The notes: generated by a model from the letters alone, not told the origin. 64,000 bases of DNA from Pseudomonas berkeleyensis (GCF_014109765.1 NZ_CP059139.1:3538001-3602000); one strand, 5' to 3'. Counted from the stretch's first letter, positions 1 through 8,947 are shown. Numbers and translations: made by a program.

Positions 1-825
1 CACCGCGATCAGGGTGGTGACCAGCACGCCGATGGTGCTGCGGATACACCAGCTGAACCAGTACAGCAGGACGAAAGTGATCAGCAGTACGATGGCGAAG
101 AAGCCCACCACCATGATCAGGCCATCGATCAGGTCACCCACCTTCTTGGCGAAACCGATGATGTGGATCTGTACATTGGGGTTTTCCAACTGGTACTTGT
201 CGCGGATCTTCTCTTCCAGCTCGTGGGAGAACTTCTGGTAATCCAGCTTGATCAGCTTGCCCTGATCGTTAGGATCCGGATAGGACTCCAGCAACGGCAC
301 GTCGATGATGCTGGACTTGAAGTTGTTCGCCACCAGACGGCCGATCTGCCCGGACTTGAGCACGTTGCTGCGCAGCTCTTCGAGGCTCTGCGCGCTGCCG
401 TCATAGGTCTGCGGAATCACTTCGCCGCCGGCGAAACCTTCTTCGGTCACTTCGGTCCAGCGTACGCTCGGGCTCCACAGCGACTTCAGGTTGGAGCGGT
501 CGACGCCATTGATGTAGAAGACCTCGTCATGGATCTGCCGCAGCGTTTCCATGTACTCCTTGGCGAAGATGTCGCCGTCCTTGGCCTCTACCGAGATACG
601 CACGGTATTGCCGAGGTTGGCCAGGTCGTTGCGGTGCTCCATCATCTTCTCGATGAACGGATGCGACAGCGGGATCATCTTCTCGAAGCTGGTCGAGGGA
701 CGAACCTGGGTAGCCTGATAGAGCAGGAAGATGGTGGTCAGCAGACAGAGCAGAATGACCGCCGGCCGATTGTTGAAGATCAGGCGCTCGAGAAAGCTCG
801 CCTTGTCCTGGTGATGATCGGTCAT
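1..825 (-). CDS. RND/MMPL-family transporter, N-terminal part (cut by window start)
   Basis: This reading frame starts at 825 (protein begins MTDHHQDKASF) and is still open at base 1, so only the first 275 residues are present. A first membrane helix lies at about residues 15-38. A large periplasmic domain follows to about residue 225, then a helix rich in Leu/Val/Phe and a second one at the edge. This is the layout of RND/MMPL exporters that move hydrophobic molecules across the inner membrane. The ribosome site AAGGGG lies just upstream, and the gene begins 16 bp after the YCF48-like gene, so the two are probably cotranscribed. The substrate is unknown; the neighbours suggest a lipid-like compound. 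The family call is firm and the function is inference. Confidence 0.85.
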   Translation of the reverse strand, partial: MTDHHQDKASFLERLIFNNRPAVILLCLLTTIFLLYQATQVRPSTSFEKMIPLSHPFIEKMMEHRNDLANLGNTVRISVEAKDGDIFAKEYMETLRQIHDEVFYINGVDRSNLKSLWSPSVRWTEVTEEGFAGGEVIPQTYDGSAQSLEELRSNVLKSGQIGRLVANNFKSSIIDVPLLESYPDPNDQGKLIKLDYQKFSHELEEKIRDKYQLENPNVQIHIIGFAKKVGDLIDGLIMVVGFFAIVLLITFVLLYWFSWCIRSTIGVLVTTLIAV

Positions 826-841
826 CGAAGACTACCCCTTA

Positions 842-1936
842 TTATTGTGCGGTCGGCATGGCGCCAGTCGGTGTAGCCAGGCGAACACCGCCCTGCCCAA
901 CCAGAACCAGTTGACCCTTGTCACCTGCAGCTACCGCTGCCAGGGACAGACGATCCGGACGATTGAACAGGCTGAAGCTGCGCCCACCGTCCTCACTCTT
1001 CAGTACCGTGCCACCGTGCCCGACCACCACGATGGAGCCGTCAGCCAGCAAAACCGCACCAGACAGGCCGAATTCCAGCGGGCCGTTGCCGGGGTTCTCG
1101 AGTCGAATTTGCTGCCAGCTGTCACCGAAATCGCTGGAACGGAACAGATGGCCGCGCAGACCATAAGCCAGCAGAACACCGCTCTGATCGGTTCCCATCA
1201 CGCCGAACAGCGAGCCCTCGTAGGGCGGCTCTGCGATCTTCTCCCAGCTCTCGCCCCAGTCGGCGGAACGGAACATGACGCCCATCTCGCCCACGATGAA
1301 CAGGCCACTGTCCTTGACGGCGGCGATGCCGTTGAGGTGATAGGCATCTTCGTTGTCGAGGCGATCGCTGACGTCGTCCCAGGTCTTGCCGCCATCGAGC
1401 GTTTCCAGCAACGCCCCGTATGCGCCAACGGCAAAGCCGTGATCGGCATCCTTGAACCAGATATCCAGCAGAGGGGCTTCACGCTCGAGATCGTCGAACT
1501 GCTTGACCCAGGTTTCGCCGCCATCGGTTGTAGCGAGAATCACGGCATCGTGACCGACAGCCCAACCATGCTGCGCATCGAGGAAAAACAGGGACGTGAG
1601 CATCTGCCGGGTCGGCACCTTGGCCTGCACCCAGGTCTGTCCCTGATCATTGGAATAGAGAATGTGGCCACGATCACCGGCAACGACCAGGCGTTGGCCC
1701 GTGTTGACGACGTCGAGCAACAAGCTGTGAACCGCCTTGGGCGATTCGATGGAATAACCAGCCTCTGCGGCAGCCGAGGTTTCGGCATGCACGGGTGCGG
1801 CGGCAAGAACCAGAACGGAAAGCACACTGCACAGCGAGAGCGCTTTAGCCAGCGGCGAATGGACACGGAGCGCCGGTTTGCGCGCCAGAATCGACGCCAG
1901 ACCGGACTGGGTGCGCCGCATGACGGGCTCACTCAT
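842..1936 (-). CDS. YCF48/BNR-type beta-propeller protein, exported
   Basis: The 364-residue product has an N-terminal signal sequence with a hydrophobic core at about residues 32-50, ending in APVHA. Repeats of the form DGGxTW / DxGxSW (for example STDGGETWV, DGGKTW, ADWGESW, DFGDSWQ, DGGRSF) run through the rest. These are the Asp-box repeats of BNR/YCF48 propellers. YCF48 of photosystem II assembly is the best-known relative, but in proteobacteria the fold is found beside RND and DUF1302/DUF1329 genes, where its role is unknown. The start at 1936 has a strong ribosome site (GGGGGAAGG). It is probably periplasmic and may act with the RND protein encoded 16 bp downstream. It is separated from the DUF1329 gene by a terminator-like hairpin and a dispersed repeat. 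Confidence 0.85.
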   Translation of the reverse strand: MSEPVMRRTQSGLASILARKPALRVHSPLAKALSLCSVLSVLVLAAAPVHAETSAAAEAGYSIESPKAVHSLLLDVVNTGQRLVVAGDRGHILYSNDQGQTWVQAKVPTRQMLTSLFFLDAQHGWAVGHDAVILATTDGGETWVKQFDDLEREAPLLDIWFKDADHGFAVGAYGALLETLDGGKTWDDVSDRLDNEDAYHLNGIAAVKDSGLFIVGEMGVMFRSADWGESWEKIAEPPYEGSLFGVMGTDQSGVLLAYGLRGHLFRSSDFGDSWQQIRLENPGNGPLEFGLSGAVLLADGSIVVVGHGGTVLKSEDGGRSFSLFNRPDRLSLAAVAAGDKGQLVLVGQGGVRLATPTGAMPTAQ

Positions 1937-1975
1937 ATACCTTCCCCCTTTCTTGTTATAGGCGGTACTGCCTTT

Positions 1976-2174
1976 AGAGCCTGTTCACGATCTGCTGCGC
2001 GTCGGCCCTGCTGCGTTAAAACCAAGCTCGGTAGGCCGCTTGCGGCCAACGCACTTCAGTGCGGCCCCGAAGGGGCGAGCGAAGCGAGTCATGCTCATGT
2101 ACAAAAGTACACTCTGCTTCCTCGCCTGTTTTTGCCTTGCATTGCTCTAGCTCGCAAGCTCGTGAAGAGACTCT
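1976..2174 (+). repeat. Dispersed inverted-repeat element, copy R1
   Basis: This intergenic segment begins GAGCCTGTTCACGA and ends TCGTGAAGAGACTC, so the ends are imperfect inverted repeats. Inside it shares blocks with copies at 18849, 33002 and 50201: CTGCTGCGCGTCGGCC, TGCTGCGTTAAA, AGTGCGGCCCC, GCGAGCGAAGCGAGTCATG and CTCATGTACA. No coding sequence is credible. It lies between the DUF1329 gene and the YCF48-like gene and accounts for most of the 395-bp gap there. Confidence 0.75.
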
Positions 2175-2285
2175 TACCAGGCCACTCATCCTAGCGAGCT
2201 TCGGAAAGCCCTGACAATCAGCGCGACGTTATGTTTTGTAAGGTCGAACCGCTTTATCACAGCCTATTCGCCGGACTGATACGAA

Positions 2286-2311
2286 AAGGCCGCTACTACT
2301 GTAGCGGCCTT
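2286..2311 (-). terminator. Terminator-like hairpin after the DUF1329 gene
   Basis: AAGGCCGCTAC and GTAGCGGCCTT form a perfect 11-bp stem with a 4-base loop. On the minus strand it is followed by TTTTCG, 21 bp past the DUF1329 stop codon. It probably ends the DUF1302-DUF1329 transcript or limits readthrough into the YCF48/RND pair. Confidence 0.7.
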
Positions 2312-2331
2312 CACGTGAGACTACACGACTA

Positions 2332-3702
2332 TTATCGAGTGCCGCGGCGACGCAGGGCAGCTGGTTTGAAATAACCGTCGTCCGGAGTGGCCTGGGTGAA
2401 GTCGATGGTGTTGCTCTCTTCGTTGTCCAGGTTCTGCACGTGGTAACGACGCGCCTGCAGATCATGGAACACATCGAGCGCGGACCAGGTGGTCGGAAGG
2501 TCGTAGTAGTTCTTCAGGTAGGCGATGGAGACACGCCACAGTTCACCACGGCCGTCGTACTGATCCACCACCGCAGCCTGCCAGCTGTCCTCGTCGAGGA
2601 ACAGGGTACGCTTGGAGTAGATGTGGCGAGCGCCGGACTTCAGCGTGCCCTCGACAACCCATACGCGGTGCAGCTCGTTACGGGTCAGTGCCGGATTGAG
2701 GTGACCGACCTGCAGCAGATCCTTGTACTTAACGTCAGGGCTGGTGACCTTGTAGTTGTTGTACGGGATGTAGATTTCCTTCTTGCCAACCAGTTTCCAG
2801 TCGTAGCGATCCGGGGCACCGTTGAACATGTCGGTGTCGTCTGCAGTGCGCAGACCGTCAGCCGCAGCGATCGGGGTGTCGTAAGCCAGGTTCGGCGCAC
2901 GACGCACGCGACGCTGACCAGCGTTGTAGCCCCAGGCCTGACGGGGTTCCTTGACCTGATCCAGCGTCTCATGAACCAGCACCGCGCCACCGGCCAGACG
3001 CGCCGGGCTGGTGGTAAAGGACAGGTAGTAGAACATGATGTTGTTCAGATCGGCGAAGGAGCCGTTCTGCAGGTAGTACTTGAACAGTGCTTCCTGTTGC
3101 GAGGTGACCAGCGAGTAGGCGCCATTGCGCTGCACTGCCACTTCCGAGGCACGACGCACGATGTAGGTACCGCGGTAGCGAGCGACGTGGTTCCACAGCG
3201 CCTCGACACCGTTCTGCGGGATCGGGAACGGGATACCGCCATAGGCATCGGAGAAACCGTTACCACCGTCGACCAGCTTGGCGGTGGTGGCGTTCTTGAT
3301 GGTGTTGTCATAGACCCATTGCGGCGCGGAGCCGGAACGACGGGTCTGGTACACCGGCATCTGATAGGTTTCCGGGTAAGCCTTGAACATGGCGATCTGA
3401 CCCGGCGTCAGATTGGCCTCGTACTGGCTCAGATTGGCCGCGGTGATGGTGAACAGCGGCTTGTCGTCCGGGAACGGATTGACGTGGTGCTGGCCCGAGC
3501 GGGTGTAGCCAGCCGGAGCCTGGGTGATGCCACCCGTCCAGGCGGGAATGGTACCGGCAGCGTTGCCGGCCTTCTCGGCGCCGAAAGGAGTCAGGGTGTC
3601 GCCGAGCTTGGCAGCTTCCTGCGGGGAAACGGCAGCCAGTGCGGAGCCGGCGGAAAACGCCAGTGCAACGGCTACAGCCATCAGCCTGTGCTTGTTCAGC
3701 AT
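2332..3702 (-). CDS. DUF1329 domain-containing exported protein
   Basis: The 456-residue protein starts with a clear signal peptide (MLNKHRLMAVAVALAFSAGS, cleavage after SALA). It then has the DUF1329 signature region: an N-terminal PAWTGGITQ-like segment, VYDNTIKNAT, and a C-terminal block with RRVWVVEGTLK-type and KRTLFLDEDSW motifs. The length is usual for the family. The DUF1329 fold is thought to resemble LolA/LolB-like lipoprotein carriers, which bind acyl chains; that is family-level inference. It lies 66 bp downstream of the DUF1302 gene, a pairing repeated across Pseudomonas and other gammaproteobacteria, so the two probably form an envelope unit. A GC-rich hairpin sits in the short spacer between them. 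Confidence 0.88.
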   Translation of the reverse strand: MLNKHRLMAVAVALAFSAGSALAAVSPQEAAKLGDTLTPFGAEKAGNAAGTIPAWTGGITQAPAGYTRSGQHHVNPFPDDKPLFTITAANLSQYEANLTPGQIAMFKAYPETYQMPVYQTRRSGSAPQWVYDNTIKNATTAKLVDGGNGFSDAYGGIPFPIPQNGVEALWNHVARYRGTYIVRRASEVAVQRNGAYSLVTSQQEALFKYYLQNGSFADLNNIMFYYLSFTTSPARLAGGAVLVHETLDQVKEPRQAWGYNAGQRRVRRAPNLAYDTPIAAADGLRTADDTDMFNGAPDRYDWKLVGKKEIYIPYNNYKVTSPDVKYKDLLQVGHLNPALTRNELHRVWVVEGTLKSGARHIYSKRTLFLDEDSWQAAVVDQYDGRGELWRVSIAYLKNYYDLPTTWSALDVFHDLQARRYHVQNLDNEESNTIDFTQATPDDGYFKPAALRRRGTR

Positions 3703-3726
3703 GGGTAATTCTCCGTGAAGAGTATT

Positions 3727-3749
3727 GCCGGGCGCCCAAGGCGCCCGGC
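3727..3749 (-). other. Intercistronic hairpin between DUF1302 and DUF1329 genes
   Basis: GCCGGGCGCC pairs perfectly with GGCGCCCGGC around a 3-base loop in the 66-bp spacer. There is no T-run, so it is more likely an mRNA-stability or processing element that sets the ratio of the two proteins than a terminator. Confidence 0.6.
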
Positions 3750-3768
3750 GCGTTTCTGGTTATAGGTA

Positions 3769-5757
3769 TTAGAAGGAATACTTGACGTTGAGGCCGATGT
3801 TGTCGCGATCACGTGCACCGTTGTTCTGGCCTGCGCCGTAGAACTCGGTGTACTGAATCTCGGCTTCCAGGCTGTTCAGGTAGCTGGCGCGCATACCAAC
3901 GGTGTATGCCTTGCGGCCCTCTACGAAGTTGCCGGTCTGGTGAGAGTTGCCTTCGAAGTCATGCTTGAACACGGCGAACGGCGACAGGTTCACGCCGGCG
4001 TAGACGTCGTTCCAGGTACCGGAGAGCACCAAGGTGTAGCCATAGGCATTCTTGTTGATTTGGTCGTCGCGCCCATAGTTCGAAATGTAGGAGTTGTTTG
4101 GACGCCCAGCATAATAACGGACATTACCCTGGTAATCCGTGTACTTCAGGCTATCGCCGCGCACATGCTCGGAAGCGAGTTCTGCGATACCGAACAGGGA
4201 ATCAAAGCTCAGCGTCGGACCAAAATTATGAATGGCCCCAAAGGATGTATTGAAGGCCTCTACGCGGGTGTAGTTGCTGATGGAACCATCACGAGCGACC
4301 TGCCGCCCGGCGATGACCGCTGTTCCAGCGTTTGGCAGCGCGCCAGAGTTATCGGCAAGCTGTGCACCTTGCCCTACCAGGTCACCCAGCAAATCGTTGG
4401 TCGCTGCGATACCGATAGGCAGGTTAGGACGGTAGGAAAGCTCGCCGAAGACCGACGTCTGGCCAACCGTTGTATTGAAGCTGAGGCCATACATACGGAT
4501 ATCTTCCGCGTACTCCCTGCGAGCCTGCACGTTAGCCAGCAGATCCGCAGTAGCTAGGCCACCAGCAAGCGACGCATTACCCAGCGCCCCCGCGAGAGCA
4601 CCGACATTGACACCTTGATAACCGTTCAAGTCCGCATAGATGCTAGGTTCTTTGCCATGGTAGTTGACGAAGTAGAAACCGAACTCGGTAGAGTTGAGCT
4701 CTTCTGCTATATAGCGAAACGCAACACCATATTGGCCGTCATTCTTTGCATTCAGGTCACCGCCGATCTTGGCCACTTGTGCGATCTGATCACCCGAATA
4801 AACGAACGTCTTCCCACCCGGCCCTTGATACAGACCCAACGCGCCGAAAACAGCCTGACTCTGGCCGATTAGAGTAGGATTATTGTAAACACCCAGAACG
4901 GTATTATTGAGCAGAAGTGGGTTTCTGGCGCCGAGCGCGGTTCGCGAGAAGTCGTTGTAAGCCGTATTCCCGCCGTCGGCAAAAAGGTCTGTCTCGGAGA
5001 AATAAGTACCAACTGGATCGACTGCGGTTTCTTTCCAGTTGAACTGATAGAAGGTTTCCATCGAAAGGTTGTCAGTCAGGCCGATGTTGAAGCTCAGCGC
5101 TTCGACCGGCACCAGCACTTCCTTCACTTCCGAGCCCGGCAGGCGGAACTTGGCAGCATCGACAGGATTGGTGGTGTTCACACCACCGCGATAGAACAGA
5201 CCCTCGCCCCAGTTGAACACCTGCTTACCGAAGCGGCCGGAAACCGGCATGTCGGCGATATCCCAGTTGCCATAGACATAGGCGTCGAGAATCTGCGCAT
5301 CACGGCCGGCCTTGTGGCGGGTTTCGCGGGTGAAGGTGTTGTCGCGCGGGTAGCTCTGGCTAGGCTGGGCCGGAGTATTGGCGTCGTAGTAATCGTTGCG
5401 CTTGTCCATGATCTGGGTGTCATAGAAAGCAGTACCGCGGATGAATACACCATAGTTGCGGTAGGAGGCCTCTAGGTCACTGGTGATCTTGAACACCTCG
5501 GAAACCAGGCCGGTATCGAAATTGCGGTTGCCGTCGTTGGTGTTGATGTCGTTGTTGGTCTTGTCCTGCCCCTGAACACGCCACAGCTGGCCGTAGGAGA
5601 TAGTGGTGTCGATGGAGCCGGTGATTTCGTTATCGGCGAAGCTGAACTCCACCGCTTGAGCCTGGGCGGCGACCAGCAATGGCAGAACACCAGCGAACGC
5701 AAAGCCGGCCTTGGCCGGGGCAAAACGTAGAACGGGCTTGCGGGACTTAATTTCCAT
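3769..5757 (-). CDS. DUF1302 family outer-membrane protein
   Basis: The 662-residue protein has a signal peptide (hydrophobic core FAFAGVLPLLVAA, cleavage near AQA). It then shows the DUF1302 opening, FSFADNEITGSIDTTISYG, followed by repeated amphipathic strands ending in the terminal strand NIGLNVKYSF. A final Phe is typical of outer-membrane beta-barrels. DUF1302 proteins are predicted barrels of about 600-700 residues. The middle third (bases about 4200-5000) is visibly more A+T-rich than its flanks, fitting surface-loop divergence. It is the first gene after the sigma-54 promoter at 5908-5923. A role as an outer-membrane channel or receptor for a hydrophobic compound is inference. Confidence 0.88.
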   Translation of the reverse strand: MEIKSRKPVLRFAPAKAGFAFAGVLPLLVAAQAQAVEFSFADNEITGSIDTTISYGQLWRVQGQDKTNNDINTNDGNRNFDTGLVSEVFKITSDLEASYRNYGVFIRGTAFYDTQIMDKRNDYYDANTPAQPSQSYPRDNTFTRETRHKAGRDAQILDAYVYGNWDIADMPVSGRFGKQVFNWGEGLFYRGGVNTTNPVDAAKFRLPGSEVKEVLVPVEALSFNIGLTDNLSMETFYQFNWKETAVDPVGTYFSETDLFADGGNTAYNDFSRTALGARNPLLLNNTVLGVYNNPTLIGQSQAVFGALGLYQGPGGKTFVYSGDQIAQVAKIGGDLNAKNDGQYGVAFRYIAEELNSTEFGFYFVNYHGKEPSIYADLNGYQGVNVGALAGALGNASLAGGLATADLLANVQARREYAEDIRMYGLSFNTTVGQTSVFGELSYRPNLPIGIAATNDLLGDLVGQGAQLADNSGALPNAGTAVIAGRQVARDGSISNYTRVEAFNTSFGAIHNFGPTLSFDSLFGIAELASEHVRGDSLKYTDYQGNVRYYAGRPNNSYISNYGRDDQINKNAYGYTLVLSGTWNDVYAGVNLSPFAVFKHDFEGNSHQTGNFVEGRKAYTVGMRASYLNSLEAEIQYTEFYGAGQNNGARDRDNIGLNVKYSF

Positions 5758-5907
5758 CGAGACTCACTCCGTGGACAGATCATTCTTTTGAGCGATCCCG
5801 TAACCGGGTCGCGATATGCCGTACTGGCGACGGCTTGTTTTTGTGGGTGCAGCAAAAGGGTTAAGCGACCAAAGCGCCATCACGCGCAGTCAAATCCAGC
5901 ACGGCGT

Positions 5908-5923
5908 TGCAACCATGGTGCCA
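5908..5923 (-). promoter_or_regulatory. Sigma-54 (RpoN) promoter for the DUF1302-DUF1329 operon
   Basis: Read on the minus strand the sequence is TGGCAC-CATGG-TTGCA, matching the -24/-12 consensus TGGCAC-N5-TTGCW at all the strongly conserved positions. Transcription would start near 5897, giving a leader of about 140 nt before the ATG at 5757. Sigma-54 promoters need an enhancer-binding activator; no such gene is in the window, but two dyads lie 60-90 bp upstream. Confidence 0.75.
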
Positions 5924-5982
5924 ATTCAAACGGGTGTATCAGCGCAAACACGCTTGCAAGAGCCTTTGGCCAGTTTCTTTTC

Positions 5983-6013
5983 GTGACTGATCAGCCACTG
6001 ACCAATGCGTCAG
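5983..6013. promoter_or_regulatory. Two adjacent dyads upstream of the sigma-54 promoter (candidate enhancer sites)
   Basis: GTGACTGATCAGCCAC (5983-5998) is a palindrome with one mismatched pair. It abuts CTGAC-N6-GTCAG (5998-6013), a second dyad. Their distance, about 60-90 bp upstream of the -24 element, is right for a sigma-54 activator binding site. The assignment is inference. Confidence 0.45.
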
Positions 6014-6102
6014 CAATTCACGGAAAATCTGGCGCACTTTGTCCTACGATCCGACGCTTTATGCCACTCGCCACGGGGCTTACAGCCTCGTGACGTGATG
6101 AA

Positions 6103-6130
6103 GGCCTCACGACTGTCAAGTCGTGAAGCC
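6103..6130. other. Hairpin in the DUF1302-pepN intergenic region
   Basis: GGCCTCACGACT and AGTCGTGAAGCC are near-complementary around GTCA. Apart from this, the dyads, the promoter and the terminator, the 482-bp interval 5758-6239 shows no gene I can support; the short overlapping ORFs there look random. Confidence 0.5.
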
Positions 6131-6185
6131 CTAACTTTAGTGTGCAAACGAATAAGAGATCGCATACACATTCCATTGGGTAACA

Positions 6186-6222
6186 AAAAAGTGTTACCAG
6201 CCAGAGACCGGTAACACTTTTT
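6186..6222. terminator. Bidirectional rho-independent terminator after pepN
   Basis: AAAAAGTGTTACC and GGTAACACTTTTT form a perfect 13-bp stem with an 11-base loop and A/T runs on both sides. It lies 18 bp beyond the pepN stop codon and would end pepN transcription on the minus strand. Confidence 0.9.
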
Positions 6223-6239
6223 GTACAGCAAAACCCGTC

Positions 6240-8897
6240 TTAGGCCAGGCTCTTGCTCACCACCTCATAGACATCGCTGGACAGCTCTCCGGAAGCGAGG
6301 ATGCGTTCCAGCTCTGCCTTCATCAGCGCCTGGCGAGCCTCGCCATATTTGCGCCAGCGAGTCAGCGGCGCCAGCAAGCGCGAAGCGATCTGCGGGTTGA
6401 GGGCGTTGAGGGTGATCACCTGATCGGCAAGAAAGCGGTAGCCCGCTCCGTCCGCACGGTGAAAGTTGATCAGGTTCTGGTTGGCGAAGGCACCGATCAG
6501 CGCACGCACCTTATTCGGGTTCTTCAGGGTGAAGGCCTCATGCTCCATAAGCGCATGCACACGCTCCAAGCCTCCCGGTAGCGGGCAGCCAGCCTGCACG
6601 CTGAACCACTGATCCATAACCAATGGGTTGTCCTTGAAGAAGTCGGCGAACATGGCCAGGGCCTTGCCCTGCTCTTCCTGGAACGGAGAGTTGACCAGCA
6701 CTGCCAACGCGGCAAGGCGCTCGGTCATGTTGTCGGCGTTGTCGAACTGGTCGACACAGGCCGCAAGCACCTCGGGCTTCTCGCTGAGCATCAGGTAGGA
6801 CAGCGCGATGTTCTGCAGGCTGCGGCGGGCGAAGTGCGCCGCCTCGGCCACGTAAGGCGTAGCCTTGGAGAGCTCTCGGTTGGTCTGGTAGCGCGCCCAC
6901 AGTGGAGCGAACAACGCGGCAGCCAGTTCCTTGCGGGCGAACTCGCGAGCAGCGTGGATGGCCTCGACGTCAGCCACCTCGCTGATCTCGGTCAGGTAGG
7001 CCTCGCCCGGCAGCGAGAGCATTTCAGCGACCATGGCCTGATCCAGCGACTCGTCTTCGAGCAAGGTGCGCAGCGCAGCGACCAGGCGCTGATCCAGACT
7101 CAGAGCCTCGCCGCGCTGGTACTGGCCGATCAGCTCCTGCAACACCTGCACGGACAATTGCTGCCCAGCTTCCCAGCGATTGAAGCCGTCGCTGTCGTGC
7201 TGCATGAGGAACATCAGCTGATCGCGGTCATAGGGGAAGTGCAGCTTGATCGGCGCACTGAAGCCGCGCAGCAAGGAAGGCAGCGGCTGTTCGGAGACGG
7301 CCTCGAAGGTGAAGGCCTGCTCGGCTTCGGTGACCGACAGCACGCGGCTGGTGCCGCTGGCGGAGCTCTCGCCTTGCAGGCGCAACGGCAGCTCATTGCC
7401 TTGGGCATCGAGCAGGCCGAGCGCTACGGGAATCACGAACGGCAGCTTCTCGCTCTGCCCAGGCGTGGCCGGACAGCTCTGACGGAAGGTCAGGCTGTAG
7501 CGCTTCGCAGCCGCGTCATAGGCCTCGCTGACCTCCAGGCGCGGCGTACCGGCCTGGGTGTACCAGCGCTTGAACTGAGTCAGGTCGACACCACTGGCAT
7601 CCTCCATGGCCTTGACGAAGTCGTCGCAGGTCACGGCCTGGCCGTCGTGGCGCTCGAAGTACAGATCCGAGCCCTTGCGGAACAGCTCCGGCCCGAGCAG
7701 GGTGTGGATCATACGCAGCACTTCCGAACCCTTCTCGTAGATGGTCAGGGTGTAGAAGTTGGAGATTTCCATGTACGCGTCCGGGCGCACCGGATGAGCC
7801 ATGGGGCCGGCGTCCTCGGCGAACTGGTGGGTACGCAGGTAGGCCACATCCTCGATGCGCTTGACGGTGCGCGAGTGAGTGTCGGCGGAGAACTCGCTGT
7901 CGCGGAACACGGTGAAGCCTTCCTTGAGCGACAGCTGGAACCAGTCTCGGCAGGTCACGCGGTTACCCGACCAGTTGTGGAAGTACTCGTGCGCCACCAC
8001 CGCCTCGACCCGCTGGTGCGCGGCATCGGTGGCAGTCTCGGCCTTGGCCAGCACGCAGCTGGAGTTGAAGATATTGAGGCCCTTGTTCTCCATGGCCCCC
8101 ATGTTGAAGTCGTTGACCGCGACGATCATGAAGATGTCGAGATCGTACTCACGGCCATAGACCTCCTCGTCCCATTTCATCGAGCGTTTGAGGCTGTCCA
8201 TGGCGTGCTGCACCTTGTCGATGTTCTCCGGCTCGACATAGATGCGCAGCGCCACTTCACGGTTGCTCATGGTGGTGAAGCTGTCTTCCACGCACCAGAG
8301 ATCACCGGCGACCAGGGCGAACAGATAGGCCGGTTTCTTGAACGGGTCTTCCCAGGTCGCCCAGTGCCGACCGCCCTCCTCGCTGCCGCTTGCAATCGGG
8401 TTGCCATTGGACAAGAGCACCGGGTAGGCATGCTGCTCGGCGCTGACCGTGGTGGTGAACTTGCTCATCACATCCGGGCGGTCGAGGTAGAAGGTGATCT
8501 TGCGGAAACCCTCGGCCTCGCATTGGGTGCAGAACATGCCGCTGGACTTGTACAGGCCCTCCAGCGCGGTATTGCTCTCCGGGTGGATGCGCACGCTGCT
8601 GTCGACCACGAAATGCTCCTGGGTCGGCAGCAGGGTCAGGTGGCTGTCGGTCAGGCTGTAATCGCCCTCGCCCAGCTCGCGATCGTCGAGCTTGAGGTGC
8701 AACAGTTCAAGCTGCTGACCATCGAGTACCAGCTTCGGCAGACCCGCGCCAGCCTCCGGGTTGCGCCGCATGACGAGTTGCGCATGCACCAGGCTGTGAT
8801 CCTCGAACAGCTCGAAGGTCAGGTGGGTCTCGTCGATCAGGTAATCGGGAACCTGATAATCCTTGAGGTAGATGGTCTTGGATTGTTCGGTGCGCAT
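6240..8897 (-). CDS. pepN: Aminopeptidase N (M1 zinc metallopeptidase)
   Basis: The 885-residue protein matches gammaproteobacterial PepN in length and motifs. The substrate-anchoring GAMENKGLN lies at about residue 265. The zinc site HEYFHNWSGNRV (HExxH) is at about residue 300, and the third ligand Glu lies downstream in KEGFTVFRDSEFS. It removes N-terminal residues from peptides in the cytoplasm, with broad specificity for basic and small residues. C-terminal helical repeats follow, as in the E. coli enzyme. It is the last gene of the run nadK to pepN and is followed by a strong terminator. The start MRTEQSKTIYLKDYQ matches the expected beginning. Confidence 0.97.
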   Translation of the reverse strand: MRTEQSKTIYLKDYQVPDYLIDETHLTFELFEDHSLVHAQLVMRRNPEAGAGLPKLVLDGQQLELLHLKLDDRELGEGDYSLTDSHLTLLPTQEHFVVDSSVRIHPESNTALEGLYKSSGMFCTQCEAEGFRKITFYLDRPDVMSKFTTTVSAEQHAYPVLLSNGNPIASGSEEGGRHWATWEDPFKKPAYLFALVAGDLWCVEDSFTTMSNREVALRIYVEPENIDKVQHAMDSLKRSMKWDEEVYGREYDLDIFMIVAVNDFNMGAMENKGLNIFNSSCVLAKAETATDAAHQRVEAVVAHEYFHNWSGNRVTCRDWFQLSLKEGFTVFRDSEFSADTHSRTVKRIEDVAYLRTHQFAEDAGPMAHPVRPDAYMEISNFYTLTIYEKGSEVLRMIHTLLGPELFRKGSDLYFERHDGQAVTCDDFVKAMEDASGVDLTQFKRWYTQAGTPRLEVSEAYDAAAKRYSLTFRQSCPATPGQSEKLPFVIPVALGLLDAQGNELPLRLQGESSASGTSRVLSVTEAEQAFTFEAVSEQPLPSLLRGFSAPIKLHFPYDRDQLMFLMQHDSDGFNRWEAGQQLSVQVLQELIGQYQRGEALSLDQRLVAALRTLLEDESLDQAMVAEMLSLPGEAYLTEISEVADVEAIHAAREFARKELAAALFAPLWARYQTNRELSKATPYVAEAAHFARRSLQNIALSYLMLSEKPEVLAACVDQFDNADNMTERLAALAVLVNSPFQEEQGKALAMFADFFKDNPLVMDQWFSVQAGCPLPGGLERVHALMEHEAFTLKNPNKVRALIGAFANQNLINFHRADGAGYRFLADQVITLNALNPQIASRLLAPLTRWRKYGEARQALMKAELERILASGELSSDVYEVVSKSLA

Positions 8898-8947
8898 GGC
8901 GCTTGGCCTCTCGTCTGCGGCGCTTCGTGCGCCAGTGGCATCGGGTG

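Noticed and set aside
845..2194. 449-residue plus-strand ORF
   Set aside because: It is the antisense of the YCF48-like gene and repeat R1; composition lacks protein-like patterns and the opposite strand has a signal peptide and Asp-box repeats.
2440..3708. 422-residue plus-strand ORF opposite the DUF1329 gene
   Set aside because: Antisense shadow of a GC-rich gene; no motif, and DUF1329 is clear on the other strand.
6005..6231. Overlapping short ORFs (69 and 73 residues) in the DUF1302-pepN spacer
   Set aside because: They run through hairpins and the terminator, have no ribosome site and overlap each other on both strands.
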